Part shown: one piece after another, positions 48,516-63,451 of the stretch
How the letters are laid out: every line of letters starts with the position of its first letter
Numbering within the stretch: position 1 is the stretch's first letter
DNA from: Triops longicaudatus
Taxonomy: Eukaryota > Arthropoda > Branchiopoda > Notostraca > Triopsidae
Direction of reading: 5' to 3'
Assembly (NCBI GenBank): GCA_022885665.1
Contig: JAGQDJ010000127.1
Span: 65,403-129,402 of the forward strand
Length of the DNA stretch: 64,000 nucleotides
Notes under the pieces: model-generated
Told to the model about the DNA's origin: nothing
What the model saw: the letters and a program-made list of their open reading frames with translations, nothing else
The model's database searches: none
Program-made: the position numbers and the translations under genes

Positions 48516-50772
48516 AAAATTTGTTCTATCCTGAAAAAATAGGTATCATTTAAAACTCAGTAATTATTTTATTAAGAGAAATGCAAAATTGGCCCCCCCA
48601 ATTTTTGAAGTGCACGACGCCACTGGAGATTGGAGAATAATTTCGTCACCACTTCCACCTTCATCAAGACCTTCATAATATTTGAAAATTTCATATTTTG
48701 ACGAATTATCCAGAACCAAGCAGACGAGTTATTTCTTAGAGTTATGATGCTAAAACTTATTCGCGTTAAGCAAAAAAAAGTTTCCATTTAAGCGACATCG
48801 CAACAATTAGAGGAACACTTTAATTGGCGGAATATTTGAAAGGCACACTTAAAATAGTACTGCGAATATTTTAGGAATAGGATGAAAGAAGCTCACAATG
48901 TTTCAATCGCTTAAATACGATATGCGAGATTTCTTCACACGTCGTTTCTCAACACTGGCAAGAGGGCGCTAAATGCTCTTTGAGTTACTTGTCAAATAAT
49001 CCGACATTATTCTTAAGCGAGCCTCCAAATGTGGAAATCGTTTCTTAGGAACTAATTCCAGTATCTGTATCTCAAATAAATTTAATATCACAACTATTGT
49101 ACAGTTCCAAGGGTTTATACTTTTCCAGAGTTAGTGCTCCACTAACCCGCAGTATCCAAGGCCTGTGTAATGCCTCTATTTGCTACATAGAGGAAACCAT
49201 GGTCGCTTCGATGGAAGATATTTTTTTCTTTGTCTCGTCTATACTTCGAGTTGTCCTGACAACTACCGCCTAATTCTCTTGGCCCCAATGTATTCTGGGT
49301 ACCGAAGAGAAACACTTTTCTTCGTTGCAGCACGCCTTAAATTGGTCAATTTAAAGATTGCGCTGACTGAGCAAGGTACATGGTACGACAATACTAAAAC
49401 ACAATAATACCACACTAGGGTGACAAACAGTCCACGTGAAAGGTTTCGTCTTTTCAGCACCGAACTGTGAAAAGAAATTCGGTTCAAAGGAACACCACAA
49501 GTTGACAAAGATTTCTTGCCTGATTTCTTTCCAATGAAAATGTCCCAAGACACAAAGGCAAAGTAGAATGATACCCAACTTGTTGACACCAAGATAAACG
49601 TCACCTTACATATCTTCCTTTTCTTTATATTAAATAGCAACTGCCCAGAACAGAAACTTTCTGAGGTCATACTGTCTCCGAAAAGATGGAATTTCCCCCT
49701 TTTTAGTACGGTATGATTAACGTGAGCAACATGCACAATCAGTTATCGTCACATTGGGACGCAAGCAGCAGAAAAAGATGTACAACAGAAGGAAGCTACT
49801 TCCTTATTTCTCTTCGAAGACAAACACTTTGGGGAAAAAGAAGAGGGAATAGCGGCTGAGAACATACACGGAAAGCTACTTGGAACGTCCCTATTAGATA
49901 TAGGCGTGAATGCTGCATAATGAGAGATTATAGCATTTGTATTTCTTTGAGCAAGGATTTCATACAACTGTTCGAGAGTCTCGCATATTATGATTTGGTT
50001 ATACGCATATGTTTTGCTTAGAGATTGTGTAGCCACAATAATACGAAACGGAAGTAACCTTTTAGCAGTACTTCCTCTTATAGAAACAGAGTCTAAATTC
50101 ATTGAATATTTATGCACTTCGGTTGAAATAAATATTGTGAACTGAGAAAGAAAGGAAAGTTGGAATTAGGAGAAATGCTGCAGTGAGTAGCTTTGGCAGA
50201 GTTGAAAGATGGAGGCCTAGGGTTCGGAGAACGTAGTCATAAGAAAAACCGTAGACGAGTGTAATGTGTTGCCTTTCTGCAATGCAGTGATACGAGAAGA
50301 AAGAGAAGAGCTAGAGAGAAATTGTTAGCTTACCCTGAGAAAAAAAATCGATTGATATAGTACACACACACACATATGCAGGAACAGAAAACGCCAGTTC
50401 AGTCTAAACTTGCGCAAAATAGCCAACATGAATTATGTGTTCTCTAACTCTCATATCACCAAAGAAATACTGCAGTAGTAATACTTCGTTAATTTAATTC
50501 TATTCCTTAGTGTTAAGCTTGGTACATGTTGAAGTGCTGTTCACATAGGTTACCTAGATTAATATAAAACAAATTATTCCAAAATTTGATCAGATTTGTG
50601 GTTAAAACTCCCCTATTTCATTTAAAATAAGACGTAAAACTCGCTTATTCGTTCTTGTAGGCTATTTTTCTCCCAATTAGACTTACATTACTTGAACGTT
50701 GAGTAAAGTGCCGAAAAGTTTATGATTTCAAGGGAGATAAATAAAGGATATAATTAAGGGTTTGGGTAGAAT

Positions 50773-50935
50773 CGCTGGTGGCACACTTTCTTAACACTCA
50801 CAAACTAGCAGTAGTTATGATAGCTGCTAGGAGCTATAAAAACTGATTTGTTGCAAACCCTCATGTGGGTGCTGTTACCGTGAGAGACCCTGGCTTAGCC
50901 ATGGACACTTGTTTCACGCGTCCACGCATCCCGTT
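50773..50935 (-). repeat. Dispersed repeat, copy A (inverted relative to copy B)
   Basis: Read on the minus strand, this segment matches copy B at about 55383-55552 in three blocks in the same order: GGACGCGTGAAACAAGTGTC (plus CATGGCT), GGTTTGCAACAAATC, and CTAGTTTGTGAGTGTTAAG. Spacers are similar in length. Weaker similarity seems to extend beyond, to near 51080. Confidence 0.6.
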
Positions 50936-53900
50936 GTCAAACGATCACTAATTATCACGATTGGACTACTCTCCTAGAATAGCTCCTCATTAACTCCGTA
51001 CCTTACGATAACTGCAGTAAAGTGTGGCAAATTCTTTGTGCTACGGAGTAGGAAATATTCCAGTTGCATAAACATTGCTTCAAGAAAACCGCGTCTGTCG
51101 CAATTGACGAGATTTTAAGATACATGCGTTTAATATTAATAATCCACTTCATTTTCCAATCAGTTTCTACCTAACGGTAGCGGTCGATTTAGTATACTAT
51201 TAAAGAGATTAAGTAACATAAGCTACGAGTAATAAAATTGCGGCTGTTGCATGTAAAAATCATACCCATTCTTCCTGCAAACATACTTGCAAATGTAATG
51301 AGAAATAAAGAATTGTGAGCGGTAGCCCATGACGTATTCTTTCGTTTCCAGCAAGACATTGACTATTCATTCTTCAGGACCTTATGGAACAGACGAACAT
51401 GGAGCAAGACTATTTCGGTGTAACACTTCTATTATATAAATCTCTGGTGCAGCATGCTCGAAAAGATTATTGTGTGTATTATACTATGTATCTTTTATTT
51501 CATGAACACATCTCGGGCTGATTACAGATATCTTCCTCGCATTCTTCCATGTAACTAGGTGTTCTTCAGAAGGGTGTGATATTCGAATTGAGCTAACTGA
51601 TGAAGCAAGCGGTGTTGCAGAAATAACATACAATATTAAGTAATTCGGATATTAGGCAACGTGAACAGGTAGACCTCGTAAAGTATCGAGTTAGTTAAGA
51701 AGAAAACAACGCTTAAATTTTCCTTGACAGAGAAGCATAATGTTGTTGACGTGGAAGATTTTGGTAGCTAATCCCTGTTTACTTTCGGGCGTGTCATACC
51801 ATAGAAACAGACATGTGAGCATGGTGATAAGAGAAGCACGCACAGCTTCAATCAGAACTGATGGCTCGGAAACTTTCTTAGCGGAAAGGAAATTCACTGA
51901 TTCCACGCTACTCTGGTTGTCAGTTTCCTTATTGGTCTTGTCGAACAGAGCACAACTATGAATTACTGACAGTCCCATTACAGAAAAACATCTAGATCAT
52001 CCGCCCAAACACGGAATACGAATCATTGTTTTTTCCGTGAGAAACCGCCATCGCTGCATTGTATTTCTGTGATTCTGACGATTCCATTACTAGTTTCTCA
52101 CGCATGATGTCCCTCACCCTAAACAAAAATTTAAATTTAAACAGGTTCCCCATTAAAGTGTTCAATATCTCAACGATTTCTTCAACTGTCACATAACTGC
52201 AATGCCTCCTTTATTAAAAAATAATAAATAAATGAATCAAATTTATTTGTATTCTTAGTGTAGAATAAACGAAAAAATTTCGTTGAACTCCGATGACCTT
52301 TGATTAAAACAATACATCAAAGTTCTCTGACATCTGTTCTGACCTTTTTCATTTTTTACGTTCGAAATCTCGGGGATTGCGTTTCCCTCTCGACAGCGTG
52401 AGGATTTCAAGGCACGCCGCGAGTGGATTGCATTTGGTTCATTAATCATGATGGGGTTGGTTTGACTACAGCTTTCCTAGATGAAGAGGCTGGTCAGTAA
52501 TGTAGTAACAACACCCTAGTTCTTTTACGACCTACTTGCCGATGCACTTCGAGGCAAAGTTTCTCCTTGGGAGATTGAGAAGTCCAGCCATGGTTGCAGT
52601 ACCCCAGTAGCTTAGGATTTTTCCCTTTTTGTATTCCGCTCCGGTCATCATGCGTAGAATAGCATGGACTTCAAAGAAAAAGACCATTACTCCGTCCGTG
52701 AATGCTGTTAAGGAAGTATAGAGATTGTAGACAAATCTACTCTTTCCTATTTTCACCCAGGTTACGAGAAAAAATTACCTGGGTTTCATAATAGCCCCTG
52801 TTACCACTAAGTCTAACCCAGGGTACCAGTCAAGTAAAAGCGTGTTCATCAAATTAAATTATTTCTCGAGGTTTGTGACCCTTGAAGGTAGCCTACCAAA
52901 CAGTGAAATAATTTCAAGCTTTGGATGGTTAAGGCTCCAATCTAGCTTAACCTTTTAAGGTGCATGATATGTTACGGTTTTTAATAGACTTTGCTGTAAA
53001 CATTAACTGTTTTACCGAAAACTCCTGAAGGTAATGTTTGGTAGAGTTAATCTTCTTAACGTCTTCTAAAACGGCGTTTTCTAAAAAAAAAGAGTTTTAC
53101 ATTTTTCTTCTCTCTAGCTTAACTCATATGGGCAAATACGGTTTCTAAAATGCTACCTTATCAGACATTTCAACTTCTTCCATTGTTATTCGTTTAAATA
53201 AAGTACATTTCATTCGTCAAAAGCCAATTTTCGATATTGTCGTAAATAAATAAGTCAAGATTTAATGTCTTAAAAGCAAACTCAAAACACACTAAAAAAG
53301 CTCAATACATTAAAAATACTAAGTGTACCATCTTTAGAGAGCGGTAGCACTCTATAAATCAACAAAAAACATGTAAAAACCAAAAAAGGATAATGCATTC
53401 AAGAAACAAAACTATAAACAACTCCCGTAGAAAAGTTAAAGATATAAGAAATAAAACTCTACACATATCGAACAATAAAAGCAAAGGTATAAGAAAAAAC
53501 AGGAAAAACAAATCGGACAGTAAAAGTGAAAATATGAGACTGATAAAGCAGAAACAACAAATACAAATTATTCGACGCCCCTCAGCATTTCGCGCATATC
53601 ACAGCAATTAGTGCATTACTGGCGCTAGCTAAAGGTGCCCCCTTTCGATTTGTCAACACTCGATCCAATAATGCGGTAACTGCTCTGAAAGACGCGAAAT
53701 GATTCTTTAATATGCTTGAGATAGTTTTATATTCTTTCTAAGGTTTGAATTCATTTCTTGTTCATTGCACAGGTAAACTTAAATGTTTACTTTGAAGCTG
53801 GAATGCTTTATCTTTTTTAAATCCTTTAAGCTTTTTTAATTAATTTTTTATATTACTGTTAAGAGCTTATTGATGAACTAGTTTCTACTTACAGCACAAC

Positions 53901-55382
53901 AGTCTGAAAATGGTAACATGAAATTCGCCATAGAAGGTCCTGTCAAGACCGGGGTCCAATTCATGTGGGTTTTATGGTAAATTTAGATGCCATATTGCAT
54001 AATTAAGGGAATCCATAGTTAGAACGTGTGAATATCGAGGTAATAAAAAAGGTATCAGAGTGGAATTCGGTAAAAACAACGTAACTTTGTGACAAATGCT
54101 GTATCTACAACACAGTTGGGAAACTACACGAAAATAAGTCAACCGAAAACTTGGAAATCTAAGGAAAAACCAAGGAAGAGTTGGACCAGAGAGCTGCTTG
54201 CAGAGAACCAGAGGTGAGAGCTGCTTGAAATCGTGTTAGTGGAAAATCCAGTCAAAGAGTATTGCAATGTTAGTAGGACGACAGGTCCACGACTATGCGT
54301 AAAGAGAGTACGCAGTTGTAACGTATGTAAGCAGCTCTTTGTAGTTTCCGATACCTTTGAAGGAATCATTACAAGATTCGGCATCATCTTTTGCTTTGCG
54401 TTACAAGACCGCCCGGGGAAATAAGATATGGAGAACTTGGAAGTCTGCTCGTGCGTACCGGAATCTGGTACGGCCAACTCTATTGAAAGTCCGTGTGTGT
54501 GTGAGAAAAAATCTCCAAGAGAAACATTTATCTCTCCAACGTACATTCAGGCAAGGTAATATGCCTTATGGAGTGAACATCCCTCCCTTTCTACTAATCC
54601 ATCAATAGCCCATCAACACGCCGACACGAAACGAAAGCTCCCATTCTCTGAGAGACAGGGAGCCATCTGCAACAACTAATAAATGCGTAACTCAGGAGTA
54701 ATAGCTGGGCGTTATTGTTTGAAACGGTTAAAGTACCTTTCACACTTCAGATCATGCAGTGGTGTAGACATTTTTGTACAAATATGGAAAACATTTCAAG
54801 TGTTCCTGTAAAAGTACTTGAATACTCCACAACGGTGCTGACAGTAATGTTATAACTAGCCAGATCTAGCTCACAAAATCGAGTTATTATAAAAACTATT
54901 ACGTTACATTTGTAAGGTTCATTTGTACACTACACAACACCAACGGCAGTAAACAACACAGTAGAATTACGAACGGCAATATTTGGAAAAAGATTTTACT
55001 GAAACTAAGATGAAAATTTAAGGGAATCGTAGGCTTGGTGGGAGTGAAGCCGGTAATATTTTATTGTTAAAGTTGTTACATTATTACACTAAGCTTCTGC
55101 TGACAAACGAAGTAAATAATAGAGTCAGCCAACTGGCACGCCTTAACAAATGTTACATAAGTAATTATGTTAGAGCGCAGAGCATACTGCTCACGTTTCC
55201 GCCTTGAATCCCTACATCTTGCGATGGACATAACTGTCTAGAGGCACAATAGGTCACTGACGTAACAATGGAACTTTCGACTACCAAACATCAAGCAATG
55301 TGTAAAGCATCTGCGTTTTAATTAAGTCGTAAATAAAATTTTGCAAGTCGTAAATAATTAGTTATTACTTTATCTTCACAAC

Positions 55383-55552
55383 AAGGCGCATGGACGCGTA
55401 AACAAGTGTCCATTGCTTTAAGCAAGGACTATTAACCCTACTCACCTTCATGTCTTCAACGTTCTCGTGTGGCTTTGCAACAAACCTAAAGGAATGCGTT
55501 ATTTCCTGGTCCTATTACTTCTAGTTTGCCAGTGTTAAAGAAGCATACCGCC
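55383..55552 (+). repeat. Dispersed repeat, copy B
   Basis: It carries GGACGCGTAAACAAGTGTCC (plus ATTGCT), GGCTTTGCAACAAACC and CTAGTTTGCCAGTGTTAAAG, colinear with the minus strand of copy A. No terminal repeats or target duplications were identified, so the type of element is unknown. Confidence 0.6.
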
Positions 55553-58500
55553 ATTAGCATTCCGACTTAGATTCTTAATAATTTTTCTCTTTTTCATAAT
55601 TTGGCTCTATCCCACTCACAGAATTTTCAGTGCTTCGGTTGAATTAATTTTATGGCTCATTTATAGGAATCAGGCTTATTAAAATAATAAAGTACTTCTG
55701 CGTTAGATAAAAAATAGCACAAGAGTTAAAACCAATACTGCGCTTTTAATTAGAATTTTCTGCTCCCACGTTTAATCCCTTCGGACTGTTCGTGGATAAA
55801 ATAACATTGTACTCAAGTTTAGGTATCAAAAAGAAATCTGAAAATAATTTAAAAAAGGTAAAAATTACCTATTTCCGTGGCATATGAAAGTATTTTAATT
55901 AATCACATACTGCTCGGGTAAAGTGCGTCCAGGTCTATAAACGAGATATGGACATTCGGAACAAATCGCAGCAATATTTAATTGTATTGCTCTGATCGGC
56001 TTAACTGCTAAATTGTGTATTATGACGTAAGTGCAGTTAACACGTTTGAAGTTCCGAACACTGTACCTGTTTACGAGGATTCATTACTCGAATTTTTCTA
56101 ATCCGATTATGCAAGATTCATAATTTATTTTGTAAACAAAGTTACGCGAAGAAGTCCTACAACAGAATCTGGCTAGAAGTAATTCTCTGAAAAATTTACA
56201 GTAGTTTTGTAGCAAACTGTTACTTGATAAAGAAGAAGTGACTGCACTTTTTGTGACAAATCTGCCTTATTCTACTAAAAGATACAATTCACTCACTCTT
56301 TTTTTGCCCGAAGTCAAATAAGCTATTCTATAATTGCAAACAAAAAGAATAGAGCGTAAAAAATCCTTAAAGTCACTCTGTACGGTTTACTTCGGAACTT
56401 CCATGGTGTATTTTTCTCACTTTTGCCACCCGTTATTGAAGAGCGTCGGCCGCTCGTTGACTTCTTCGCCTTTTCTTGAAAAATAAGACGAAAGTAAAAA
56501 AGCTTGTCCTATCATATTCCACACTCTGGGATATACAAAAGGCTGCATAAAGTAGACAGGAAAAACTGCAAGGACAATACATTATTTTTCCCCTCCGCGA
56601 AATAGAATTCCCTATCACTGGTGTCGGACAACGGAAGTTTAAAAGCACATCGAAAACAAAAAGAAAAATAATGGATAAATAAAACGATGATTGAAAGTCA
56701 AGAATGTGCCAATAATTCCTTTGCGCCATTACTTCCCAAAATGCTTTGCGAAGTTTTTCAACGACACAACGACCACGAACAGCGCACTAATTTCTTAAGT
56801 TTTTTTTTTCTTAAGCGTTCTTTAATTCAATAGGAAGGAATAAAAGAAATAATGAAAAATGGGGAATAATGTATTTGGCGGGGCGCAACGATAAGCTTAT
56901 ATGAGATTTCCGAGCGGTGCTAAACAAGTAAACGAGCAATAAATCACCGAGAAGAGAGAGAAAAAAGAAATTAGACAAGTCTAGCAAAACGCCTCATGGG
57001 ATGACGTTTTAGCCAGATGGTTCTGCAACTATAGCAACAGTCTAATGTATATGTAATTAGGAAATGCATTACTCACACTCAACAAGTTTTACTAGAGTGA
57101 AACGGCTTACATCCCAAAATACAAAAAGTAAAAGATATTCGGTGAGATTTTCACGTAAGACGGAAATCTAAAAGCTCAACCATTCAACCAATGTCTTTGT
57201 CTTTCTTTCTTTCTTGGATACCGACAGCTTGCTGTTACATTAACTTTACGTCATTCGACAATATGGTCAGAAAAGAAGCGAAAAGTAATATAGAGTGCGT
57301 ATATGAAACGGCGTTGTTCGACAATTCATAAATCAAACTTCTAGCAAACTTGTTTCTGGGAAACGTTACGAGTAAGAAACGCTGTTAAAATGAATACAGA
57401 TTAAGTCGATAGTGAACACCATTTCTGCTGCAATTTTCATTAATTTTAAATGGAAGGATTTACCCCCAAAAAACGAATTACTTCTTCGATATTGCGAAAG
57501 TGAGTGGTGAAATACATCGGGTAACAAGAAACAAAAACGCTGGTCTACAAGTTCTTCGAAACAAATCTCGCTACTTATCAGCCATCTTTGTACTCCACGA
57601 CAATTGATGTCGCTGGTAGCGCCATTGTGACCGAACTTGAGCAAACATCCATTTCGCCTTTGGTCGTTTCAGCCTTAATTGAAATGGAGGATAACGCGAA
57701 GCAGAACGCAAACATTGCTGGGGACACAGCATTTTATGATAGTTATAAGACTTTTTTTAGGGGCATGGCTCACGAAAATTACTTGGGGAGGTCTCGTGCA
57801 AATAACTTAAGTTGTGAAAAGAAAGCGGGTGTCTTTAATTTCAGAACGTGTCACCCGATTGAAAGAAATAAAGAACCAAAGGCAAAAAATAAACACGCAA
57901 AATATGAAAGAAAGACAGAAAAGCGTCCTAATGGTACAACTGGACCTGCAATTTGTATTTATCACATGCAATTCTCCCAGCAAACCACAACCGCTTCGGA
58001 GTTACAGGAAGGAAACAACTCATTTTGCGGTCAAAAACAAACTTTTTTATTACCACGATAAAAAGCAAAATATTTATTAAAACATTTATATTCTTAATGG
58101 AGAAATATGCGAACAAGACTTTTGATGTCACTACAGAATTTTTTGCTACAAATGCTTTTTTGCTCTCTCCGGTGTATCCCGTTCTCTGAAGTTCAAACCA
58201 GTGTAATTTTAAACTAATAACAAGAAAGACTCAGCTTTCTCATATTGCAGTAATCTCAAACCGAGTCTTAAACGTTCAAACGAAGTCTCCTGATGTTACA
58301 GGAAGTCAAACTGATTTCCTAAGGACACCTACAACTGGAAAAATTTCTTGGGCGTTTTTCTTCCTGGAATTATCTAGGTGTCATTGTTGACAATTGCCCC
58401 TGCATTCTAACGAACACGAATAATAACCTCAAAAACAAAGCAGAACCATTTTTTTTTTTGCGAATATGAGATTGACGTTTTCATCTGTCTTTGTTCTATT

Positions 58501-61500
58501 TTGAACACAATTATTTCTGCTTCAAAAGATCTCAAAGTAATTGGAATGGTTGTCAACCTTTAGAAAAGTTATCTAAAATTCTTGGCTATGAATTTAATTA
58601 AGCAACAAAATAGCTCACAAGACTTACGTTACAATGTAAAAATTAGCCGTGACAATACGTCAAGAACGAAATATCGTAAATGCTCGACTTAACAAGATTA
58701 AGTGTCGAAAAAGAATTTATAGATCACAAAAACTGAAATAAACAGTGAAAGGGAACACTTTTCGAGTTTTCGATTAATGGTGTAATCGTTAACTAACGCT
58801 TCGCATGTGACGAAACGTTACATTAGCAATAAGTCCAGCTTGAGAGAGCGCTTATCGTTAAATAAGACTTTTACGCATGTACTGCAAAAAGACAGCAATA
58901 ACGAAAAGAAAGTATTAACCGAACACTTTCCACTTCTACTTCTATTTTAGACAAGTCGTATTAAGTGGAGAGATGCTAGAACAACGAGAAGCATAAAAGT
59001 CTTCAGTTTTTTTTTTAACAAATTTCAGGATTAGAGTTTGAAAATTTAGTAACTTAAGCCAAGTCTGTCCCCGAAGATGTTATAGTACGGTATGGTAGCC
59101 TATACTACACGCCGAGTAGGCGATCCGTGCTAAGTAATGCAGAATATTCAATTATGCGTCGCTAATACTCGGATAGCAAAAGCCGCTACATCCTTTGCAC
59201 TTGTAATTAATCAGGTTCCACCTCCAGAGAGGCGGAAGCTCGCAACACACTAAACCCGGTTACACCACCATACTTCACGTAGCCTTTCTCTCATCAACTT
59301 GGACAAAATGAAACAACTTGTACGCTTGAACTCACTGCCTTTAATTTGGGCTTACACTTTTAAACGCAAATTGCTCTTATTGAAGTTCTTTGGAAATTTC
59401 ACCAACACCTAATCTCCCACGAAGAGAACTTAACAATGTGTAATGTCACAACTGATAGAACATGTAGGAAATTCACCATACTCACGTTTTATTAAGGATT
59501 GTACCACTAGTGCACCCTTCGTTCATAACTCTCCTAGTTCAAAATTTGTTACCACTAACCCTTCTCGTATTTCCCGGCAGTTCAAAATATGTTCCAAATA
59601 AGTGTAAGACGTTAAAGTTCTGGTGGAAAGTTACAACACTTTAGGAATCGCCGCGGTAATGAACTTGACGATCTGAGCGCACGAAATCAGAGAAATACAA
59701 TAAATCAAGTGGAACACTAAAAACGGGTTACTTCCTAAGTCGAAGTCTATTACACTACTATGTAAGTGCCGCGCTGAACTAGTGCAACGGGAGAAAGCTG
59801 AAAAGCCGCATCGCTGTAACGTTTATACGTCGGGGGAACTAGGAACTTTTCGGTAGCAAAGGATAGACATGCGCACCAAAGTCGGGTTGAAACAAAAAAT
59901 GCATAAAAGGGTAGTCATAGAAATATCAGAAGTTTTCAACCCACTAATTTAACAAAAAGTGTATTTTAAGTCCATTAGCACTTAGGCACTTTGATTGCGA
60001 GGCTGACAAGGCACGAAAACTCCCCAAATCTTATCTTAACTCTTCCGTGGACTTTAATTCTTGGAGGCGGAAGGCGAAAATAAAAGTTAGTACGTGCATT
60101 ACGGGAGTTTATACATGACCGATCCGCTTTAATAGCAAACTTTGCTTTCGAAGGAGTGAAGAAACACTCGTAGTCCTTGATCTCTTTTAACAAGGAAAAA
60201 ATAAATGTGGTTTCCTGTTAGTATTAATACCGCCCCCATTCAACATGTCAAGTTTTCTTTTTCAAAGTCAGGCATTTTAGTATTTTTTTCAGAAATAAGA
60301 CCAGCAGATCACTGGATAACGCATTAGAAAAGTACGTTCTGCAATGTTGGGAAACGCCGAGAAAACTTTTTACGCAGCAACTGGTCCACATCAGATTTCA
60401 AATGTGGGAGTGTGTTTGACTTTTTCTGAGGTTTCATCACGATCCTTGAAAAAGCTGTCTAAATTCTTGGCATGTTTTCAGCGTTAGTCGTTCGGAGTCA
60501 ACACCTCATATTTTTCGATAAATAAGTCATTTATGGATAAGATATAGGCAAAATGGCACAGGTTCATAAAGTGAGTCTAAAATGACAGGTTTTTAACTTG
60601 ATTACCCTGTCAGGAACATTAGCACAACATTATAGGAGGATCCTATGCAACCACACCTGTTGGGCAAGGCTGAATACCAACACATAATTTCATATCACTA
60701 CTGTGTGCGTAATGTGATTAGAGTAAGCTAATGAAAGTGGTGAGACTGGTGTGTCCACAGTAAACGTGAGAGGTCTTTCAAAGCACTCGCTTCTAAATAT
60801 TATTCGAACAAGAATTTATTATTATAAACATATCTAGCTATGCTTTGCAGGTTACTCGCTACGCTAGGTCAACTGTTTATAGCTTTTATATTTTCTTTAC
60901 TTGCTTCAAGTATAATATGTCGGCTATACTTTCGATGACGGTGGAAGTAAAGTGACGGACGTGTTTTGAAAGCTTGGGGTCAAACTCTCCACTTCAGATT
61001 TACAGCACACTTTTTGGATAATGAGGAAGAGAAAAAACTTTATTAGGCAAAATGCGAATGGACGAGGCAACTCTGAAGAAACAACAAAAAATGGCCGTGG
61101 TTAGGGAAGACCGGCAGGCCGTTCAATAAAAGCAACCTCGAATAGTAGCGAGAATAAAAACGTAACACATCTTGACGGGTCTAACTAGGCTGAAGCAAAG
61201 TTTCTCCCGAATTATTTCGCCAAATATAAATGTAAGACAAATAATAAAAAACACTGACTTAGACGGACGTCAAGCGCGATTTGTTCGATCAATCATTGGC
61301 TCTGTATATCTTTTCACTGATTCCGGAAAAAAAGTCCTCAAGATGTATAGAAATTATTGTTTTCATGACAAATGTAATTCCTTTCGTATCGACGCTGCTG
61401 ACTTTTCTTACACACAGCACTGGTACTCAACGAAGCTTGTCGCTTATAGATGCTGTTTTGTACTAATGGCACATGACACCAATGCGTTTCCTTTCGCTAC

Positions 61501-63451
61501 GGTGTTTCCTTTCAACTTACAACTTCTTGAACTCTCGTGGTATTCTACGATATACGTGATTGCTTGAAGTATAGTCTGCACTCACCAGTGCCCTTGATTG
61601 CTCCCTATAAAGAAGCCACTATAATGCCAGGCTGTTTATAGCTCGAATAATATAATTATTTCCTGCTCAGGCGTTCTTAAGCTCTCTTGGAAAATATTGA
61701 ACGGCTTTCTAATTACAGCTTACACATAATAAGCTTCATCTTCACTTCGTTCCATTCGTCATCCCAGTTCGATTAATCTAAAGCTGGCTTGAGTTTTCTT
61801 TTTTTCTCCAAAGAGAGCTTATATTCCATCTTTGCATGAAACACTCCCCGCTACTTGATTAATAACTAACTGTCAAACGCAAATGTTCGTTTCAAAACAT
61901 TCCTAGTATGAAAATTATGCTTGAAGAGTATATTTTTAAACTCATAACAGAATCCGATAAAATTTCACAAAATCTTCTTATTTTTATATATTTGCTTTCC
62001 CCCCCCCCAAAAAAAAAGTTCCTCACCCCATAGAGCGGAAGAAATGGATCGTGCATTGCTGCCAGAACGTTGTATTTTTGTTAGAATGTGACCTTTTATA
62101 CTTTCCCAACGATTGTATGCTCGCCCCAGGAAAAAAGGGCGCAAGGAGTAGCCTTTCAAGAAAAGAAAAGTATACGAAGTATCGAAACCAATTTGCTGTA
62201 GCCACCGAGAAGAGCTTCGGCTACCCGAAAGTCAACAATAGCTTCCACTTTCTTCTTTCAAAACGTAGAAGAATACAGAAAAGAAAGAAAAGTTTCATCT
62301 CCTGTCCACAAAGCATGTTTAAAGACATTACCAGAGCTGAAGTAAGCCACTGCAATCAATAACGAAATCCACAAATTTTAAACATGGTATGAGAAGGGAG
62401 AGACATATCGGTCGATGCAATTATGGTATGTGAAATGATGTAGGTTAAGCTTTTCTTAACTGACGTAGAAAGCTTTTATAATGTTAATGAGGAAGTTAGC
62501 TAGTCAAGTACAGGAAGCAGACATGCTCGGATTTCTGGCGTGAGGTATGTTATGTTGAAAAGCCTAGACCTACGCAGTGCACCACACCAGAGGCACGAAG
62601 AAAATCAGTAGGCTACACCACAACGTTGGTCGCAAGCATAACCAAGCAACGTGGCTGCGAGGACTAGTCTTCCTGCCGCAAAGGAAAACGAATAAGAGCG
62701 TCAAGCTTAGACTGCGACTATTGCCAGTCCCCTGGCCGGGCGAACTAGGCTTGCTCCGGTCTGCATGATGGGTAAAACACACGTCAGCTTTGACCACTCT
62801 GTCTTTGTTTGCCGGACTGGATTTCCTCCTGCAATGCTATTTACGTTCGTTTTTCGAAGTTGGGTGAATACAGAACACTACACGTCATTGACAATCTTTC
62901 CTGGCAAACAACGGGATGTGATAAAAAAAATGAGAATTACTGAAAAGAGCATGAGAAAAGAGTGATGGACATGGAAACTAATAACGAATAGAATGGATCA
63001 CGGTAATGATGAAGAGGCGTAAAACAAGGCGATTTTAAGAAGTCTATTCACTGTTAGCAATTAAACCATCGTTTGCTAAAACAGTTTCTATAAGGCACTC
63101 CTGCTTCTCCCTGCTTTTACCTAACATTCCTCCTTCTCTTTTTTTTCACTTTTTTTTAGCTGAAAGAGGAGCGTCGGGAAATACGCTGTCAGTCAGCTGT
63201 AAAAATAGTTAAAGTAAACTAAACTGGCAGTGAGACAAATTATGAGGAACTGAACGGTAAATTGTTGTATCAAGCATAATTATTTATTTTAAGAATAGAG
63301 AGGCCAAAAAAATTAAAGAGAAGGGTTTCAGAATGTGCAGTGGGATACGTTTTCGCTCTTTTCTGGGAAGAACTTGAGAACATAAACACACATAGGAATG
63401 TGTCTGGTTGAACTGGCACATTAGTCACAGCAGAAAGTCTTTGCCATGATA

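Noticed and set aside
57588..58061. A 157-codon plus-strand open frame
   Set aside because: No recognisable domain, no neighbouring exons, lysine- and asparagine-rich as expected of AT-rich random frames.
61172..61567. A 131-codon plus-strand open frame
   Set aside because: No family resemblance and no splice or homology support.
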